Shown here in pieces: positions 1-8,356 of a stretch of DNA of 64,000 bases. Each line of letters begins with the position of its first letter. The stretch's first letter is position 1. This DNA is from Croceicoccus naphthovorans. GTDB lineage: Bacteria > Pseudomonadota > Alphaproteobacteria > Sphingomonadales > Sphingomonadaceae. Under the pieces are notes generated by a model that was not told where the DNA came from, ran no database searches, and saw only the letters and a list, made by a program, of their open reading frames with translations. The DNA lies in assembly GCF_001028705.1 (NCBI RefSeq), contig NZ_CP011770.1, positions 2,545,501-2,609,500 of the forward strand, given 5' to 3'. The position numbers and the translations under genes are program-made.

Positions 1-1156
1 GCCCCACCTCGGTCGTGAACCAGCCCGCGATCACCGCGACGAAACCCGAAGGCCCCATCACCAGCGCCGCGCGGTGCAGCAGCGCCCAGTCATACAGCTT
101 CTTGCGATAGCGCGCCAACAGGCTCCACAGCCCCAGCCCCAACATCGCGAACCCGATGCCGACCATGATCCGAAACGCCCAGAACACGACGCCGACCGGC
201 GGGTGATCCTCTGGCGGAACGGTGTCCAGACCATCCATCGGCGCGTTCAGGTCATGCTTGAGGATCAGCGACGACAGCTTCGGAATCTGCAGCGCGTATT
301 TCACCTTGCCCGCATCGCTGTCGGGAATGCCGAACAGGATCAGCGGCGCGCCGTCGGGGTGGCTTTCGTAATGCCCCTCCATCGCCATGACTTTGGCCGG
401 CTGATGCTCCAGCGTGTTGAGCCCATGCACGTCGCCCGCGAAAATCTGCACCGGCGCGACCAGCGCGGCCATCCACATCGCCATTGAAAACATTTTCCGC
501 GCGTGGGCGTTGGTGCGGTCTTTCAGCAAATGCCACGCGCCCACCCCACCTACCGCCATCGCAGTCGTCAGATAGGCCGCGATCACCGTGTGGACGAGGC
601 GATAGGGAAAGCTGGGATTGAACACGATGGCCCACCACGACGGCCCCGGCAGGAACTGCCCGTTCGCGCCGATTTCATAGCCCGTCGGCGTCTGCATCCA
701 ACTGTTCACCGACAGAATCCAGAACGCCGAAATGAACGTGCCGAGCGCCACCATGCAGGTCGCGGCGAAGTGGATTTTCTTGCCCACCTTCTCCATCCCG
801 AACAGCATGACGCCAAGGAAACCGGCCTCAAGGAAGAACGCCGTCAGAACCTCGTACGCCATCAGCGGCCCGATCACCGGCCCCGCCTTGTCGGAGAACA
901 CCGCCCAGTTCGTGCCGAACTGGTATGACATGACGATGCCCGACACGACGCCCATCGCAAAGGCGACGGCAAATATCTTCAGCCAATACTTGAAAAGGTC
1001 GAGATAGAGCGCCTTGCCGGTCTTCAGCCACAGCGCTTCAAGCACCATCAGATAACTTGCCAGCCCGATGGAAAAGGCCGGGAAGATGAAGTGGAAGCTG
1101 ACTGTGAACGCAAATTGCGCGCGGGCCAGAAGGATGGCGTCGAGACCGTCGAACAT
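1..1156 (-). CDS. cydA: Cytochrome bd ubiquinol oxidase subunit I (3' end outside window)
   Basis: Quinol-oxidising subunit of a bd-type terminal oxidase in the inner membrane. About 385 residues are visible, starting at ATG 1156 behind an AGAGAAG ribosome site; the end lies beyond the window edge. The N-terminus (MFDGLDAILLARAQFAFTV) and the following HFIFPAFSIG carry the first haem-ligand histidine (about H22), and the SFPYRLVH segment holds a second. The periplasmic Q loop appears short, as in cyanide-insensitive (CIO) oxidases; that is an inference from the visible part. It is the last visible gene of the run that begins with the persulfide dioxygenase, 92 bases after the SulP gene. bd oxidases are known to tolerate sulfide, which fits this neighbourhood. 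Confidence 0.95.
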   Translation of the reverse strand, partial: MFDGLDAILLARAQFAFTVSFHFIFPAFSIGLASYLMVLEALWLKTGKALYLDLFKYWLKIFAVAFAMGVVSGIVMSYQFGTNWAVFSDKAGPVIGPLMAYEVLTAFFLEAGFLGVMLFGMEKVGKKIHFAATCMVALGTFISAFWILSVNSWMQTPTGYEIGANGQFLPGPSWWAIVFNPSFPYRLVHTVIAAYLTTAMAVGGVGAWHLLKDRTNAHARKMFSMAMWMAALVAPVQIFAGDVHGLNTLEHQPAKVMAMEGHYESHPDGAPLILFGIPDSDAGKVKYALQIPKLSSLILKHDLNAPMDGLDTVPPEDHPPVGVVFWAFRIMVGIGFAMLGLGLWSLLARYRKKLYDWALLHRAALVMGPSGFVAVIAGWFTTEVG

Positions 1157-1248
1157 CGTGTCTTCTCTCGTCTTTTTGCAGCCCTAGGGCATCGCCGGGC
1201 ATAACGAAAGCGCAAGCCCCGCGTTCGCGATTGCGCGAACCGCAACTG

Positions 1249-3006
1249 TCAGATCATGCCGCGCGCCCAGTCCGCGTCGGTGGCTGGCGCTTCGCTGCCG
1301 TCATCCAATGCGCATTCGCTGAACGCCCGTTCCTGCGACAGGAAGACCTTGCCCGACAGATCGTGCAGCAGGTTACTGCGTTCGAGCCGGTCCATCACCG
1401 GGCCTTTCACTTCGGACAAGTGCAGCCGGATGCCGCCATCGGCAAGGCGGTGGTTGATCGCCTCGAGGCTTTCCAAAGCCGAGGCATCGATGGCGTTCAC
1501 CGCGCTGCACATCAGGATCACGTGTCGCAATTCGGGGCGTTCGGCCACGCGTTCCAGCACGTATTCCTCCAGCCAGCGCGCGTTGAGGTAGGACAGGTTC
1601 TCATCAATGCGGATCGACAGGACGTGCGGCACGGTCAGCACCTTGTGCCGGTCGACATTGCGGAAATGCTGCGTTTCCGGCACCCGCCCGACAATGGCCG
1701 CATGGGGGCGCGATGCTTTCCACAGGTAGAGCAACAGGCCGACCAGAACGCCGACGATCACGCCGATCTCCACCCCTTCGAGCAAGGTGACGACGATTGT
1801 GGCGATGTGCGCCGCGAAGTCGCCCTTCGAATACGTCCAGAGCTGCCGCGGCGTCTTCAGGTCAACCAGACTGAGCACCGCAACGATAATAGTGGCCGCC
1901 AACGTGGCGATGGGCAGGAAGAACAGCAGCGGCGTCAGGAACAACGAGGCCAGCGCGATGCCGACCGCCGTATATGCCCCCGCCGCGGGGGTCTGCGCGC
2001 CCGCGTCGAAGTTGACGACCGACCGGGCGAATCCGCCGGTCACCGGATAGCCGCCCGAAACGGCGCTGGCGATGTTGGCCGTACCCAGCCCGACCAGTTC
2101 CTGATCCGGCGCGATCCGCTGGCGGCGCTTGGCGGCCAGGGTCTGCGCGACCGAAACCGATTCCACGAACCCGATGATCGAAATCAGCAGCGCCGGAACC
2201 CACAATTGCGCGATCAGCGACGGGTGCAATGAGGGCAGCGCAAACGGCGGCAACCCCTGCGGCACCGCACCGACCAGTTTCACGCCCCGGTCGGCTAGGT
2301 TCATCGCCACGACCAGCAGGATCGTCGCCACCACCGCCGCGACCGGCCCAGCCTTGGCCACCATGTCTGCCACGCGCGGCTTCAGGCCCAGCTTCATCAG
2401 AGCGGGCTTCGCGCCCTTGCGCACCCAGAACAGGAAGCCGATCGCCACCACCCCGATGGCCAGCGTATAGGGATTGGTATCTCCTATGGAGCCGAACAGG
2501 CTGCCCAGCATTTCAGGCCAGTTGTCACCGCCCGCCTTCACGCCAAGAATGTGCTTCAGCTGGCTGGTCGCGATCAGCAAACCGCTGGCGGTGATGAAGC
2601 CCGAGATGACCGGGTGCGACAGCAGATTGGCCAGAAACCCCAGCCGCAACAGCCCCAGCACCGTCAGCATCACGCCAGACAACGCGGCCAGCGTAATCGC
2701 CGCAGTCAGGTATTCGGGCGTTCCCTGCGCCGCCACTGCCCCCGCCGCGCTGGCAGTCATCAACGAGACAACCGCGACCGGCCCCACCGCCAGCGTCCGG
2801 CTGGTGCCGAACACCGCATAGGCGACCAGCGGCAGGATCGACGCGTAGAGGCCAACCACCGGCGGCAGGCCCGCCAGCAAGGCATAGGCGAGGCTCTGCG
2901 GGATGAGCATGATGGTGACGATGACCGCCGCCATCAGGTCGCTGCCAAAAGCATCCCCGTCGTACCGGCGCCCCCAGTCGAGGATCGGGAAATAACGGGT
3001 CAGCAT
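1249..3006 (-). CDS. SulP-family anion permease with STAS domain
   Basis: Inner-membrane anion transporter of 585 residues, the usual SulP length. Residues up to about 420 are strongly hydrophobic with the SulP signature near the start (LIPQSLAYALLAGLPP), and the last 130 residues form a cytoplasmic STAS domain containing a NAIDASALESL segment. Substrate is probably sulfate, or sulfite made by the upstream enzymes; bicarbonate cannot be excluded from sequence. The start at 3006 lies 10 bases after the stop of the sulfide:quinone oxidoreductase gene, so the two are almost certainly co-transcribed. In this operon an obvious role would be exporting or exchanging oxidised sulfur anions (inference). 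Confidence 0.9.
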   Translation of the reverse strand: MLTRYFPILDWGRRYDGDAFGSDLMAAVIVTIMLIPQSLAYALLAGLPPVVGLYASILPLVAYAVFGTSRTLAVGPVAVVSLMTASAAGAVAAQGTPEYLTAAITLAALSGVMLTVLGLLRLGFLANLLSHPVISGFITASGLLIATSQLKHILGVKAGGDNWPEMLGSLFGSIGDTNPYTLAIGVVAIGFLFWVRKGAKPALMKLGLKPRVADMVAKAGPVAAVVATILLVVAMNLADRGVKLVGAVPQGLPPFALPSLHPSLIAQLWVPALLISIIGFVESVSVAQTLAAKRRQRIAPDQELVGLGTANIASAVSGGYPVTGGFARSVVNFDAGAQTPAAGAYTAVGIALASLFLTPLLFFLPIATLAATIIVAVLSLVDLKTPRQLWTYSKGDFAAHIATIVVTLLEGVEIGVIVGVLVGLLLYLWKASRPHAAIVGRVPETQHFRNVDRHKVLTVPHVLSIRIDENLSYLNARWLEEYVLERVAERPELRHVILMCSAVNAIDASALESLEAINHRLADGGIRLHLSEVKGPVMDRLERSNLLHDLSGKVFLSQERAFSECALDDGSEAPATDADWARGMI

Positions 3007-3016
3007 GGTTGGCCGG

Positions 3017-4255
3017 TCAGCCCTCAGCCGGGTTGGCCACTGGCGGATTGGTAGGCCGGGCCATCCACTCGTGGCCCTTCAGCATGCCGTTCCAGTAGAT
3101 CCACGGCAGCACCTCGCTCTTCAGCAACCACGACAGCTTGCGCGGGCGGGTGCCGTCGATCAACCACGTCGGGAACGAAGGCAGCAGCTTGCCGCCATAG
3201 CCGAACTCGGCCAGCACGATCTTGCCCTTCTCAACCGTAAGCGGGCACGATCCATAGCCGTCATAACCCGCCACCGGATCGCCACCTGCCATGACCGACA
3301 GCGCGTTGACCGCCACAATGGGCGCCTGTTTGCGCGCGGCGGCGGCAGTCTTGGCGTTGCCCATCGATCCCGCATCGCCCAGCCCAAAGACGTTGGGATA
3401 ACGCTTGTGCCGCAGGGTAATGTCGTCGACCTCGACGAAACCGCTCTCCGCCGCCAGTGGACTGTCGCGCAGGAAGTCAGGCGCAACCTGCGGCGGTACG
3501 ACATGGAGCATGTCGAAATCGCGGGTAACCTCGCCCTGATCGGTCTTGAACGTCGCCACACCATCGGGGCCATCGACCGCGATCAGGTTCGAGGTAAAGT
3601 TCAGCCCGATGCCGTATTCCTCAACATATTCCATCAACGCCGGGACATAGTCGGCCACGCCGAACAGCACCGCGCCCGCGTTGTGGAACTGCACCTCTAT
3701 ATCGCTCAGCACGCCGCGATCCCGCCACGCATCGCACGACAGGTACATCGCCTTTTGCGGCGCACCCGCGCACTTGATCGGCATCGGCGGCTGGGTGAAA
3801 ATTGCCCGCCCGTGCCGCAACTCGCGCACCAGCTCCCACGTATATGGCGCAAGGTCATAGCGATAGTTCGACGTCACGCCGTGGCGGCCCAGCGTATCTT
3901 CCAGCCCGGCAATCGCACCCCAATCCAGCTTGATCCCCGGCGCGACGATCAACAGGTCATAGGTAACGTGACCGCCAACCTCGGTATGAACGGTGTTGTT
4001 ATAGGGATCGAAAGCGGTGACCGCGGTTTTGAGCCATGTCACCCCCTTGGGCATCACCTCCAGCATCGGCCGCGAGGTGACTTGCGGGCGGAATACGCCC
4101 CCGCCAACCATGGTCCAGCCGGGCTGGTAATAATGTTCGCCTCGCGGCTCGATAATCGCAATGTCCAGCGTACGATCGCGCCGCAACATCGACGATGCCG
4201 TGGCGATCCCCGCCGCCCCGCCGCCGACGATGACGACCTTGTGCCTGTGCTGCAT
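3017..4255 (-). CDS. sqr: Sulfide:quinone oxidoreductase, type II (SQOR-like)
   Basis: FAD-dependent peripheral membrane enzyme that oxidises sulfide to a persulfide or sulfane sulfur and passes electrons to quinone. It has 412 residues. The N-terminal FAD-binding motif VVIVGGGAAGIA is intact, and the two cysteine contexts typical of type II enzymes are present: KCAGAPQKAMYL near residue 165 and YGSCPLTVEKGK near residue 330. The FAD-contact motif FGLGDAGSMGNAKTAAA follows the family pattern. A GGGGGAGGGG ribosome site precedes ATG 4255. The gene lies between two YeeE-like transporter genes and SulP; the upstream dioxygenase would consume its persulfide product. Quinol produced could feed the bd oxidase encoded downstream. 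Confidence 0.92.
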   Translation of the reverse strand: MQHRHKVVIVGGGAAGIATASSMLRRDRTLDIAIIEPRGEHYYQPGWTMVGGGVFRPQVTSRPMLEVMPKGVTWLKTAVTAFDPYNNTVHTEVGGHVTYDLLIVAPGIKLDWGAIAGLEDTLGRHGVTSNYRYDLAPYTWELVRELRHGRAIFTQPPMPIKCAGAPQKAMYLSCDAWRDRGVLSDIEVQFHNAGAVLFGVADYVPALMEYVEEYGIGLNFTSNLIAVDGPDGVATFKTDQGEVTRDFDMLHVVPPQVAPDFLRDSPLAAESGFVEVDDITLRHKRYPNVFGLGDAGSMGNAKTAAAARKQAPIVAVNALSVMAGGDPVAGYDGYGSCPLTVEKGKIVLAEFGYGGKLLPSFPTWLIDGTRPRKLSWLLKSEVLPWIYWNGMLKGHEWMARPTNPPVANPAEG

Positions 4256-4279
4256 GCCCCTCCCCCGGTTTCAGTCCCG

Positions 4280-4687
4280 CTACCGATCAGCCAGCTTGAA
4301 CAGCGCCATCCCCGCCACCATCGCCACCACGAACACCAGCGCCGGTACGAAATTCGCCGCAAGCGATGCGATAGCGGGACCGGGGCACAGGCCCGCCAGC
4401 CCCCAGCCGATGCCGAACAGCGCCGATCCGCCCAGCAGCCGCGCATCGATGTTCTTCGTGCCGGGCAGCGAGAAGTTCTCGCACGTTACCGGCCGGTGCA
4501 TCCGCGCCTGAATGCGCCAGGCAATGGCCATCACGATCAGCGCCCCGCCCATCACGAAGGCCAACGTGGGGTCCCAGTTGCCGAACAAGTCGAGGAAACC
4601 GCGCACCCGCTTCGGGTCCATCATTCCCGAAAGGGCAAGGCCGAAGCCGAATACAACACCCGAAATCAAGCCGATCAGCGCGCGCAT
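4280..4687 (-). CDS. YeeE/YedE-type membrane protein, second half (DUF6691-like, PmpB type)
   Basis: Small integral membrane protein of 135 residues with about four hydrophobic segments and the family motif GWGLAGLCPGPAI near its end. YeeE/YedE proteins import thiosulfate or other sulfane-sulfur compounds; here the ancestral duplicated fold is encoded as two separate genes, as in PmpA/PmpB pairs. The start is taken at ATG 4687 because it overlaps the stop of the first half by one base (TGATG), showing translational coupling; the frame is open further upstream, but that stretch is only antisense-like sequence over the partner gene. Substrate assignment is by family and operon context. Confidence 0.85.
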   Translation of the reverse strand: MRALIGLISGVVFGFGLALSGMMDPKRVRGFLDLFGNWDPTLAFVMGGALIVMAIAWRIQARMHRPVTCENFSLPGTKNIDARLLGGSALFGIGWGLAGLCPGPAIASLAANFVPALVFVVAMVAGMALFKLADR

Positions 4688-5145
4688 CACCAGCCTCCGC
4701 CCAACAGGTTGACCACCGTGACGGTGATCACGCCGAATGCGATGAACGTCGCCGTTGCTGCCAGTGAGCGGGGCGAAAGACGCGACATGCCGCAAACGCC
4801 ATGCCCGCTGGTGCAGCCGCTGCCCAGCCGCGTGCCGATGCCGGTGATCAATCCGCCGGCGATCAGCCAGCCCCAGCCAGGCGCGAACGTCGCCTCGATC
4901 GGGCCGACGATGCCAAGGAACAGCCCAGCCCCCACGACCAGCCCCAGTACAAAGGTGGCGGCAATCGGCCACGGCGTACCCTTGGTCAGCCCCAAGGTCC
5001 GCGCGGTCAGCCCGCTGATCCCTGCGATCCGCCCGTTGCCCAGCAACATGATCGCCCCCGCCAACCCGATCAGCAGACCGCCGATCAGTCCCTCAACCGG
5101 TTGCGCGTCGGGAAAGCCCGCTATGCTGAATTGGGGCAGGATCAT
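4687..5145 (-). CDS. YeeE/YedE-type membrane protein, first half (PmpA type)
   Basis: Membrane protein of 152 residues that should pair with the 135-residue protein encoded immediately downstream. The diagnostic YeeE motif is complete: GSGCTSGHGVCGMSRLSPRS near residues 108-127, with the conserved cysteines that relay thiosulfate in YeeE homologues. Four to five hydrophobic segments are visible. Its ATG overlaps the stop of the persulfide dioxygenase gene by four bases (ATGA), so dioxygenase, both half-transporters and SQR behave as one translationally linked unit. Probable role is uptake of sulfane-sulfur compounds; this is family knowledge rather than something the sequence alone proves. 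Confidence 0.87.
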   Translation of the reverse strand: MILPQFSIAGFPDAQPVEGLIGGLLIGLAGAIMLLGNGRIAGISGLTARTLGLTKGTPWPIAATFVLGLVVGAGLFLGIVGPIEATFAPGWGWLIAGGLITGIGTRLGSGCTSGHGVCGMSRLSPRSLAATATFIAFGVITVTVVNLLGGGW

Positions 5146-6095
5146 TTCGCGGGCCGCCCGACGGCGTTGACCGGTATCTTGATATAGCTGACGCCATTAT
5201 CCTCCGGTTCTGGCAGCCGCCCGCCGCGCATGTTCACCTGCACAGACGGCATGATCAGGTTCGGCATCGAAAGCGTGCGATCCCGGCTGGTGCGCATTTC
5301 GACGAATTCGTCCTCGGTGGTTCCGTCCTTCACGTGCACGTTCTCGTCCCGCTGCTGACCAACCGTGGTTTCCCATGCGAAGACATCGCGGCCCGGGGCC
5401 TTGTAGTCGTGGCACAGAAACAGCCGCGTCTCGCGCGGCAGGGATAGCAGCCGGCGGATCGACTGGAACAGCTGACGCGCATCGCCGCCGGGAAAGTCGG
5501 CGCGCGCGGTGCCGAAATCGGGCATGAAGATCGTGTCGCCTACAAACGCCGCATCACCGATCAGGAACGCCATGTCGGCGGGGGTGTGGCCGGGCACGTG
5601 CAGGGCAATGCCCTCAAGGTTGCCGATGCGAAATGTATCGCCATCCTTGAACAAATGGTCGAACTGCGAACCGTCCCTTTCGAAGTCGGACCCAGCGTTG
5701 AACATCTTGCCGAACACGTCCTGCACACGAACGATATCGGCCCCGATGGCCAGTTTCCCGCCCAGCTTCTCCTGAAGGTAGGGCGCTGCCGACAGATGAT
5801 CGGCATGGGCGTGCGTTTCGATCAGCCAAACGACATTGAGACCGCTCGTTTCGACATATTCGACGATGCGATCCGCGCTTTCAAAGCCGGTCGTGCCCGA
5901 TGCCGCGTCATAGTCCAGCACCGAATCGATGATCGCGGCCTCTTTGGTGGCGCAATCGCTGATGACGTAGCTGACCGTGAATGTCGCTTCGTCAAAGAAT
6001 CCTGCGATGGTCGGCCTCAACGCCTTGTCAGCCTTCGCTTTTTCGACAAGCGCGGTGGCAGCCGCCAGCGGCGCATCCTGCGTGGTCGTGGCCAT
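5142..6095 (-). CDS. Persulfide dioxygenase, metallo-beta-lactamase fold (ETHE1/Blh-like)
   Basis: Non-haem iron enzyme that oxidises glutathione persulfide to sulfite. The 317-residue protein contains the metal-binding THAHADH motif near residue 95, a HVPGHTPADMAF segment, GDTIFMPDFGTARADFPGG, and the distal FLCHDY histidine. The start is set at ATG 6095 because a GGAG lies six bases before it; an in-frame ATG at 6107 overlaps that ribosome site and is less likely. First gene of the sulfide operon, so it probably carries the promoter, in the 138-base gap shared with cytidine deaminase. No BigR-type repressor gene is adjacent in the window, although such regulators often accompany these enzymes. 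Confidence 0.92.
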   Translation of the reverse strand: MATTTQDAPLAAATALVEKAKADKALRPTIAGFFDEATFTVSYVISDCATKEAAIIDSVLDYDAASGTTGFESADRIVEYVETSGLNVVWLIETHAHADHLSAAPYLQEKLGGKLAIGADIVRVQDVFGKMFNAGSDFERDGSQFDHLFKDGDTFRIGNLEGIALHVPGHTPADMAFLIGDAAFVGDTIFMPDFGTARADFPGGDARQLFQSIRRLLSLPRETRLFLCHDYKAPGRDVFAWETTVGQQRDENVHVKDGTTEDEFVEMRTSRDRTLSMPNLIMPSVQVNMRGGRLPEPEDNGVSYIKIPVNAVGRPAK

Positions 6096-6233
6096 GATAT
6101 TCTCCATCCGGTCTGCGGGGCGCGGGCCCCGTGATACGATCCGTTAAAGGATAACTTGGCCCCAATATAGGAAAACTTTACGCAGTGAAAAGCCGTGCTT
6201 GCTCTCGACTTTAGTCGCGGTATTGCTGGACGC

Positions 6234-6671
6234 GTGAAATCGACCACAGACCTGATCGCCCTCGCCCGCGCAGCCGCGCTGAAAGCGCACGCCCCCTATT
6301 CCGGGTTCCACGTGGGCTGCGCGGTAGAATCAACCGATGGTCAGGTGGTGACGGGAGCGAACATGGAGAACGCCTGCTATCGCCTCGGCATCTGCGCCGA
6401 GCAGGCGGCGCTATCGGCGGCGCAGCATGCCTTTGGCCTAAGGAACGTCGCGCGGGTTGTCGTGGCGGGCGGGATGCTGGCGGACGGAGCTATCGGCGGC
6501 TGCGACCCGGTTACGCCATGCGGCGGGTGCCGTCAGGCCATCCACGAAGCCGCCGCGCTATCGGGCCGCGATGTGACGGTGATCAGCGCGTCGGCCACTG
6601 GCGACGCGATGCAGGAAATGACCATCGCAAAGCTTTTGCCCGCCGCCTTCGGGCCGGACGCGCTCGACTGA
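6234..6671 (+). CDS. cdd: Cytidine deaminase
   Basis: Zinc enzyme of pyrimidine salvage converting cytidine and deoxycytidine to uridine and deoxyuridine. It is the short tetrameric type: 145 residues from GTG 6234. Visible landmarks are HAPYSGFHVGCA near the start, the catalytic ENACYRLGICAEQAAL stretch and the second zinc site VTPCGGCRQ. The frame is open back to another GTG at 6195, but the family normally begins about 14 residues before APYS, which favours 6234. It converges with the LOG-type gene, leaving a single base between stops. Diverges from the sulfide operon across a 138-base gap. Confidence 0.93.
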   Translation: MKSTTDLIALARAAALKAHAPYSGFHVGCAVESTDGQVVTGANMENACYRLGICAEQAALSAAQHAFGLRNVARVVVAGGMLADGAIGGCDPVTPCGGCRQAIHEAAALSGRDVTVISASATGDAMQEMTIAKLLPAAFGPDALD

Positions 6672-6672
6672 G

Positions 6673-7251
6673 TTACCAGACCGGCCCGTCGCTGGCCGCG
6701 GCAATGGCGGTTTTCAGCTTGGCCAAAGCCTCGTCGATGGTATCGGCACTCAGCAACTGTTCGCGGCGACCCGCGCTCATGAACCCCTCGTCGCGGACGT
6801 GGTCGCAAAAGCCCAGAAACTTGTCCCAATACCCATCGGTGTTCAGCAGGCAGAACGGCTTTGCGTGATAGCCCAGCGCGTTCCACGTCCACGCCTCGAA
6901 CAATTCGTCGAACGTGCCGATCCCGCCCGCAAGGCATAAAAAGCCGTCGGCCAGCTGCGTCATCTTGGCCTTGCGCTGATGCATGTCGGCCACTTCGTGC
7001 AGCTCGGTCAGGCCGGTATGCGCCACCTCGTGGCTGACCAGCGCCGCCGGGATCACGCCATAGGCGCGCCCGCCGTTTTCCAGCACCGTATCGGCAATCG
7101 CGCCCATCAGGCCCAATTTGCCGCCGCCATAGACAAGGTCGATCCCGCGCGCAGCCATCACCTTGCCCAGTTCGCGCGCCGATTGCAGATGCGCCGGGTT
7201 CGTGCCCGCCGCCGATCCGCAATAGACGGCCAGTCGCTGCAACCCGCTCAT
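6673..7251 (-). CDS. LOG-family (TIGR00730) nucleoside 5'-monophosphate phosphoribohydrolase
   Basis: Rossmann-like enzyme of 192 residues related to LONELY GUY, which releases adenine or a cytokinin base from the 5'-monophosphate. Family motifs are visible: VYCGSAAG near residue 9, VYGGGKLGLMG near 40 and the catalytic LAGGIGTFDELFEAWTW near 106 (normally PGGxGTxxE; here the first residue is alanine). The start ATG overlaps the stop of the adenosine kinase gene by four bases, so the kinase could make the monophosphate that this enzyme cleaves. Whether the true substrate is AMP or a modified nucleotide cannot be read from sequence. Confidence 0.92.
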   Translation of the reverse strand: MSGLQRLAVYCGSAAGTNPAHLQSARELGKVMAARGIDLVYGGGKLGLMGAIADTVLENGGRAYGVIPAALVSHEVAHTGLTELHEVADMHQRKAKMTQLADGFLCLAGGIGTFDELFEAWTWNALGYHAKPFCLLNTDGYWDKFLGFCDHVRDEGFMSAGRREQLLSADTIDEALAKLKTAIAAASDGPVW

Positions 7252-8231
7252 GCCCCGTCTCCGATCTCTACCAAGGGACGCGCGCCGACATGGCCGATCA
7301 CCGCCGCCGCCGTCCGCGTTCCCGCCTCCAGGCATTCGCGCAAGTCCGCACTGCGCACGTATGCAGCGATGAACCCGGCCGCGAACTGATCGCCCGCGCC
7401 AGTCGTGTCGACCACTTTTTCCACGTGCGCTGCCGGAACTTCGACCCGCTGACCGCCCGAATAGCCGATGGCCCCGTGCGGACCGCGCGTCATGATTAAC
7501 GTTTCCACCTGCGGCGCAAGTTGTTCGACCGCGGCGACCGGATCGTCGGTTCCGGCCAGCATGCAGGCTTCGAGGATATTCGAGAACAGGATGTCGATGC
7601 CCCCATCGGCCACCAGCGAGACAAGGCTTTCGCGCCGCCCCGGCAGGGTGATGGAATCGGACAGGGTGAAGGCGATCTTGCGCCCCGCTCCATGCGCAAT
7701 CTCGATGGCGCGGCGCATCGCCGCGCGCGGACCTTCCGGTCCCCAGAGATACCCTTCGAGGAACAGCACGCTGGCTGCGCGGATCGCGTCTTCGTCCAGC
7801 GCATCGGCGGTCAGGCAATGGCTCGCCCCCGGCGCGGTGCGCATCGTTCGCTCCCCATCCGGGGTGACGACGATCATGCAGCGCCCCGTAGGCACCGAAA
7901 TCGCCGGCGTATCGAACCGGATCGAAAGGGCATGCATTTGGTCGGCAAACTTCCGGCCCAGCCTGTCATCGCCGATCTGTCCGATGAACCGGCACCGCGC
8001 CCCCTCCGCCGCCGCGCCAGCCAGCGTGTTGGCCGCCGAGCCGCCGGGAATTTCCTCAACCTCGCCGGTTTCCGCCATGGCCTTGGCCAGCGCATCCGCC
8101 TGCTCGGCGGTCAGCAATTGCATCGTCCCTTTGGTCGCGCCGGTGGCGTTCAGAAACGCCTCGTCCCGGCGCACGAGCACGTCGACGATGGCATCGCCCA
8201 ATGCAACGATATCGAATGTGTCTTCGGCCAT
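7248..8231 (-). CDS. Adenosine kinase (PfkB/ribokinase family)
   Basis: Cytosolic carbohydrate/nucleoside kinase of 327 residues. Both PfkB signatures are present: GGSAANTLAGAA near residue 63 and DTTGAGDQFAAGF near residue 285, the latter with the catalytic aspartate of the GAGD loop. The N-terminus (FDIVALGDAIVDVLV) and overall length match alphaproteobacterial adenosine kinases. It is translationally coupled (ATGA) to the downstream LOG-type gene. Likely job is adenosine salvage to AMP. Other PfkB substrates are possible, but sequence similarity as recalled favours adenosine. Confidence 0.9.
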   Translation of the reverse strand: MAEDTFDIVALGDAIVDVLVRRDEAFLNATGATKGTMQLLTAEQADALAKAMAETGEVEEIPGGSAANTLAGAAAEGARCRFIGQIGDDRLGRKFADQMHALSIRFDTPAISVPTGRCMIVVTPDGERTMRTAPGASHCLTADALDEDAIRAASVLFLEGYLWGPEGPRAAMRRAIEIAHGAGRKIAFTLSDSITLPGRRESLVSLVADGGIDILFSNILEACMLAGTDDPVAAVEQLAPQVETLIMTRGPHGAIGYSGGQRVEVPAAHVEKVVDTTGAGDQFAAGFIAAYVRSADLRECLEAGTRTAAAVIGHVGARPLVEIGDGA

Positions 8232-8356
8232 CGGGGAAATACGCGACTCATTTCAGGGGAAACTTGTTGCCCGGCGGTTAGAGAACGCGGGATTGCGGGT
8301 CAATCGCGCGCGGTCGCCTCTTGCAGCGGGCCGCAAAGCCGCTAACCCTGCACGCC

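Noticed and set aside
3005..5170. Very long plus-strand open frame (721 codons) opposite the SQR/YeeE genes
   Set aside because: It is antisense to four well-supported genes, is rich in Arg, His, Pro and Gln as expected of a GC-rich shadow, and has no domain or signal.
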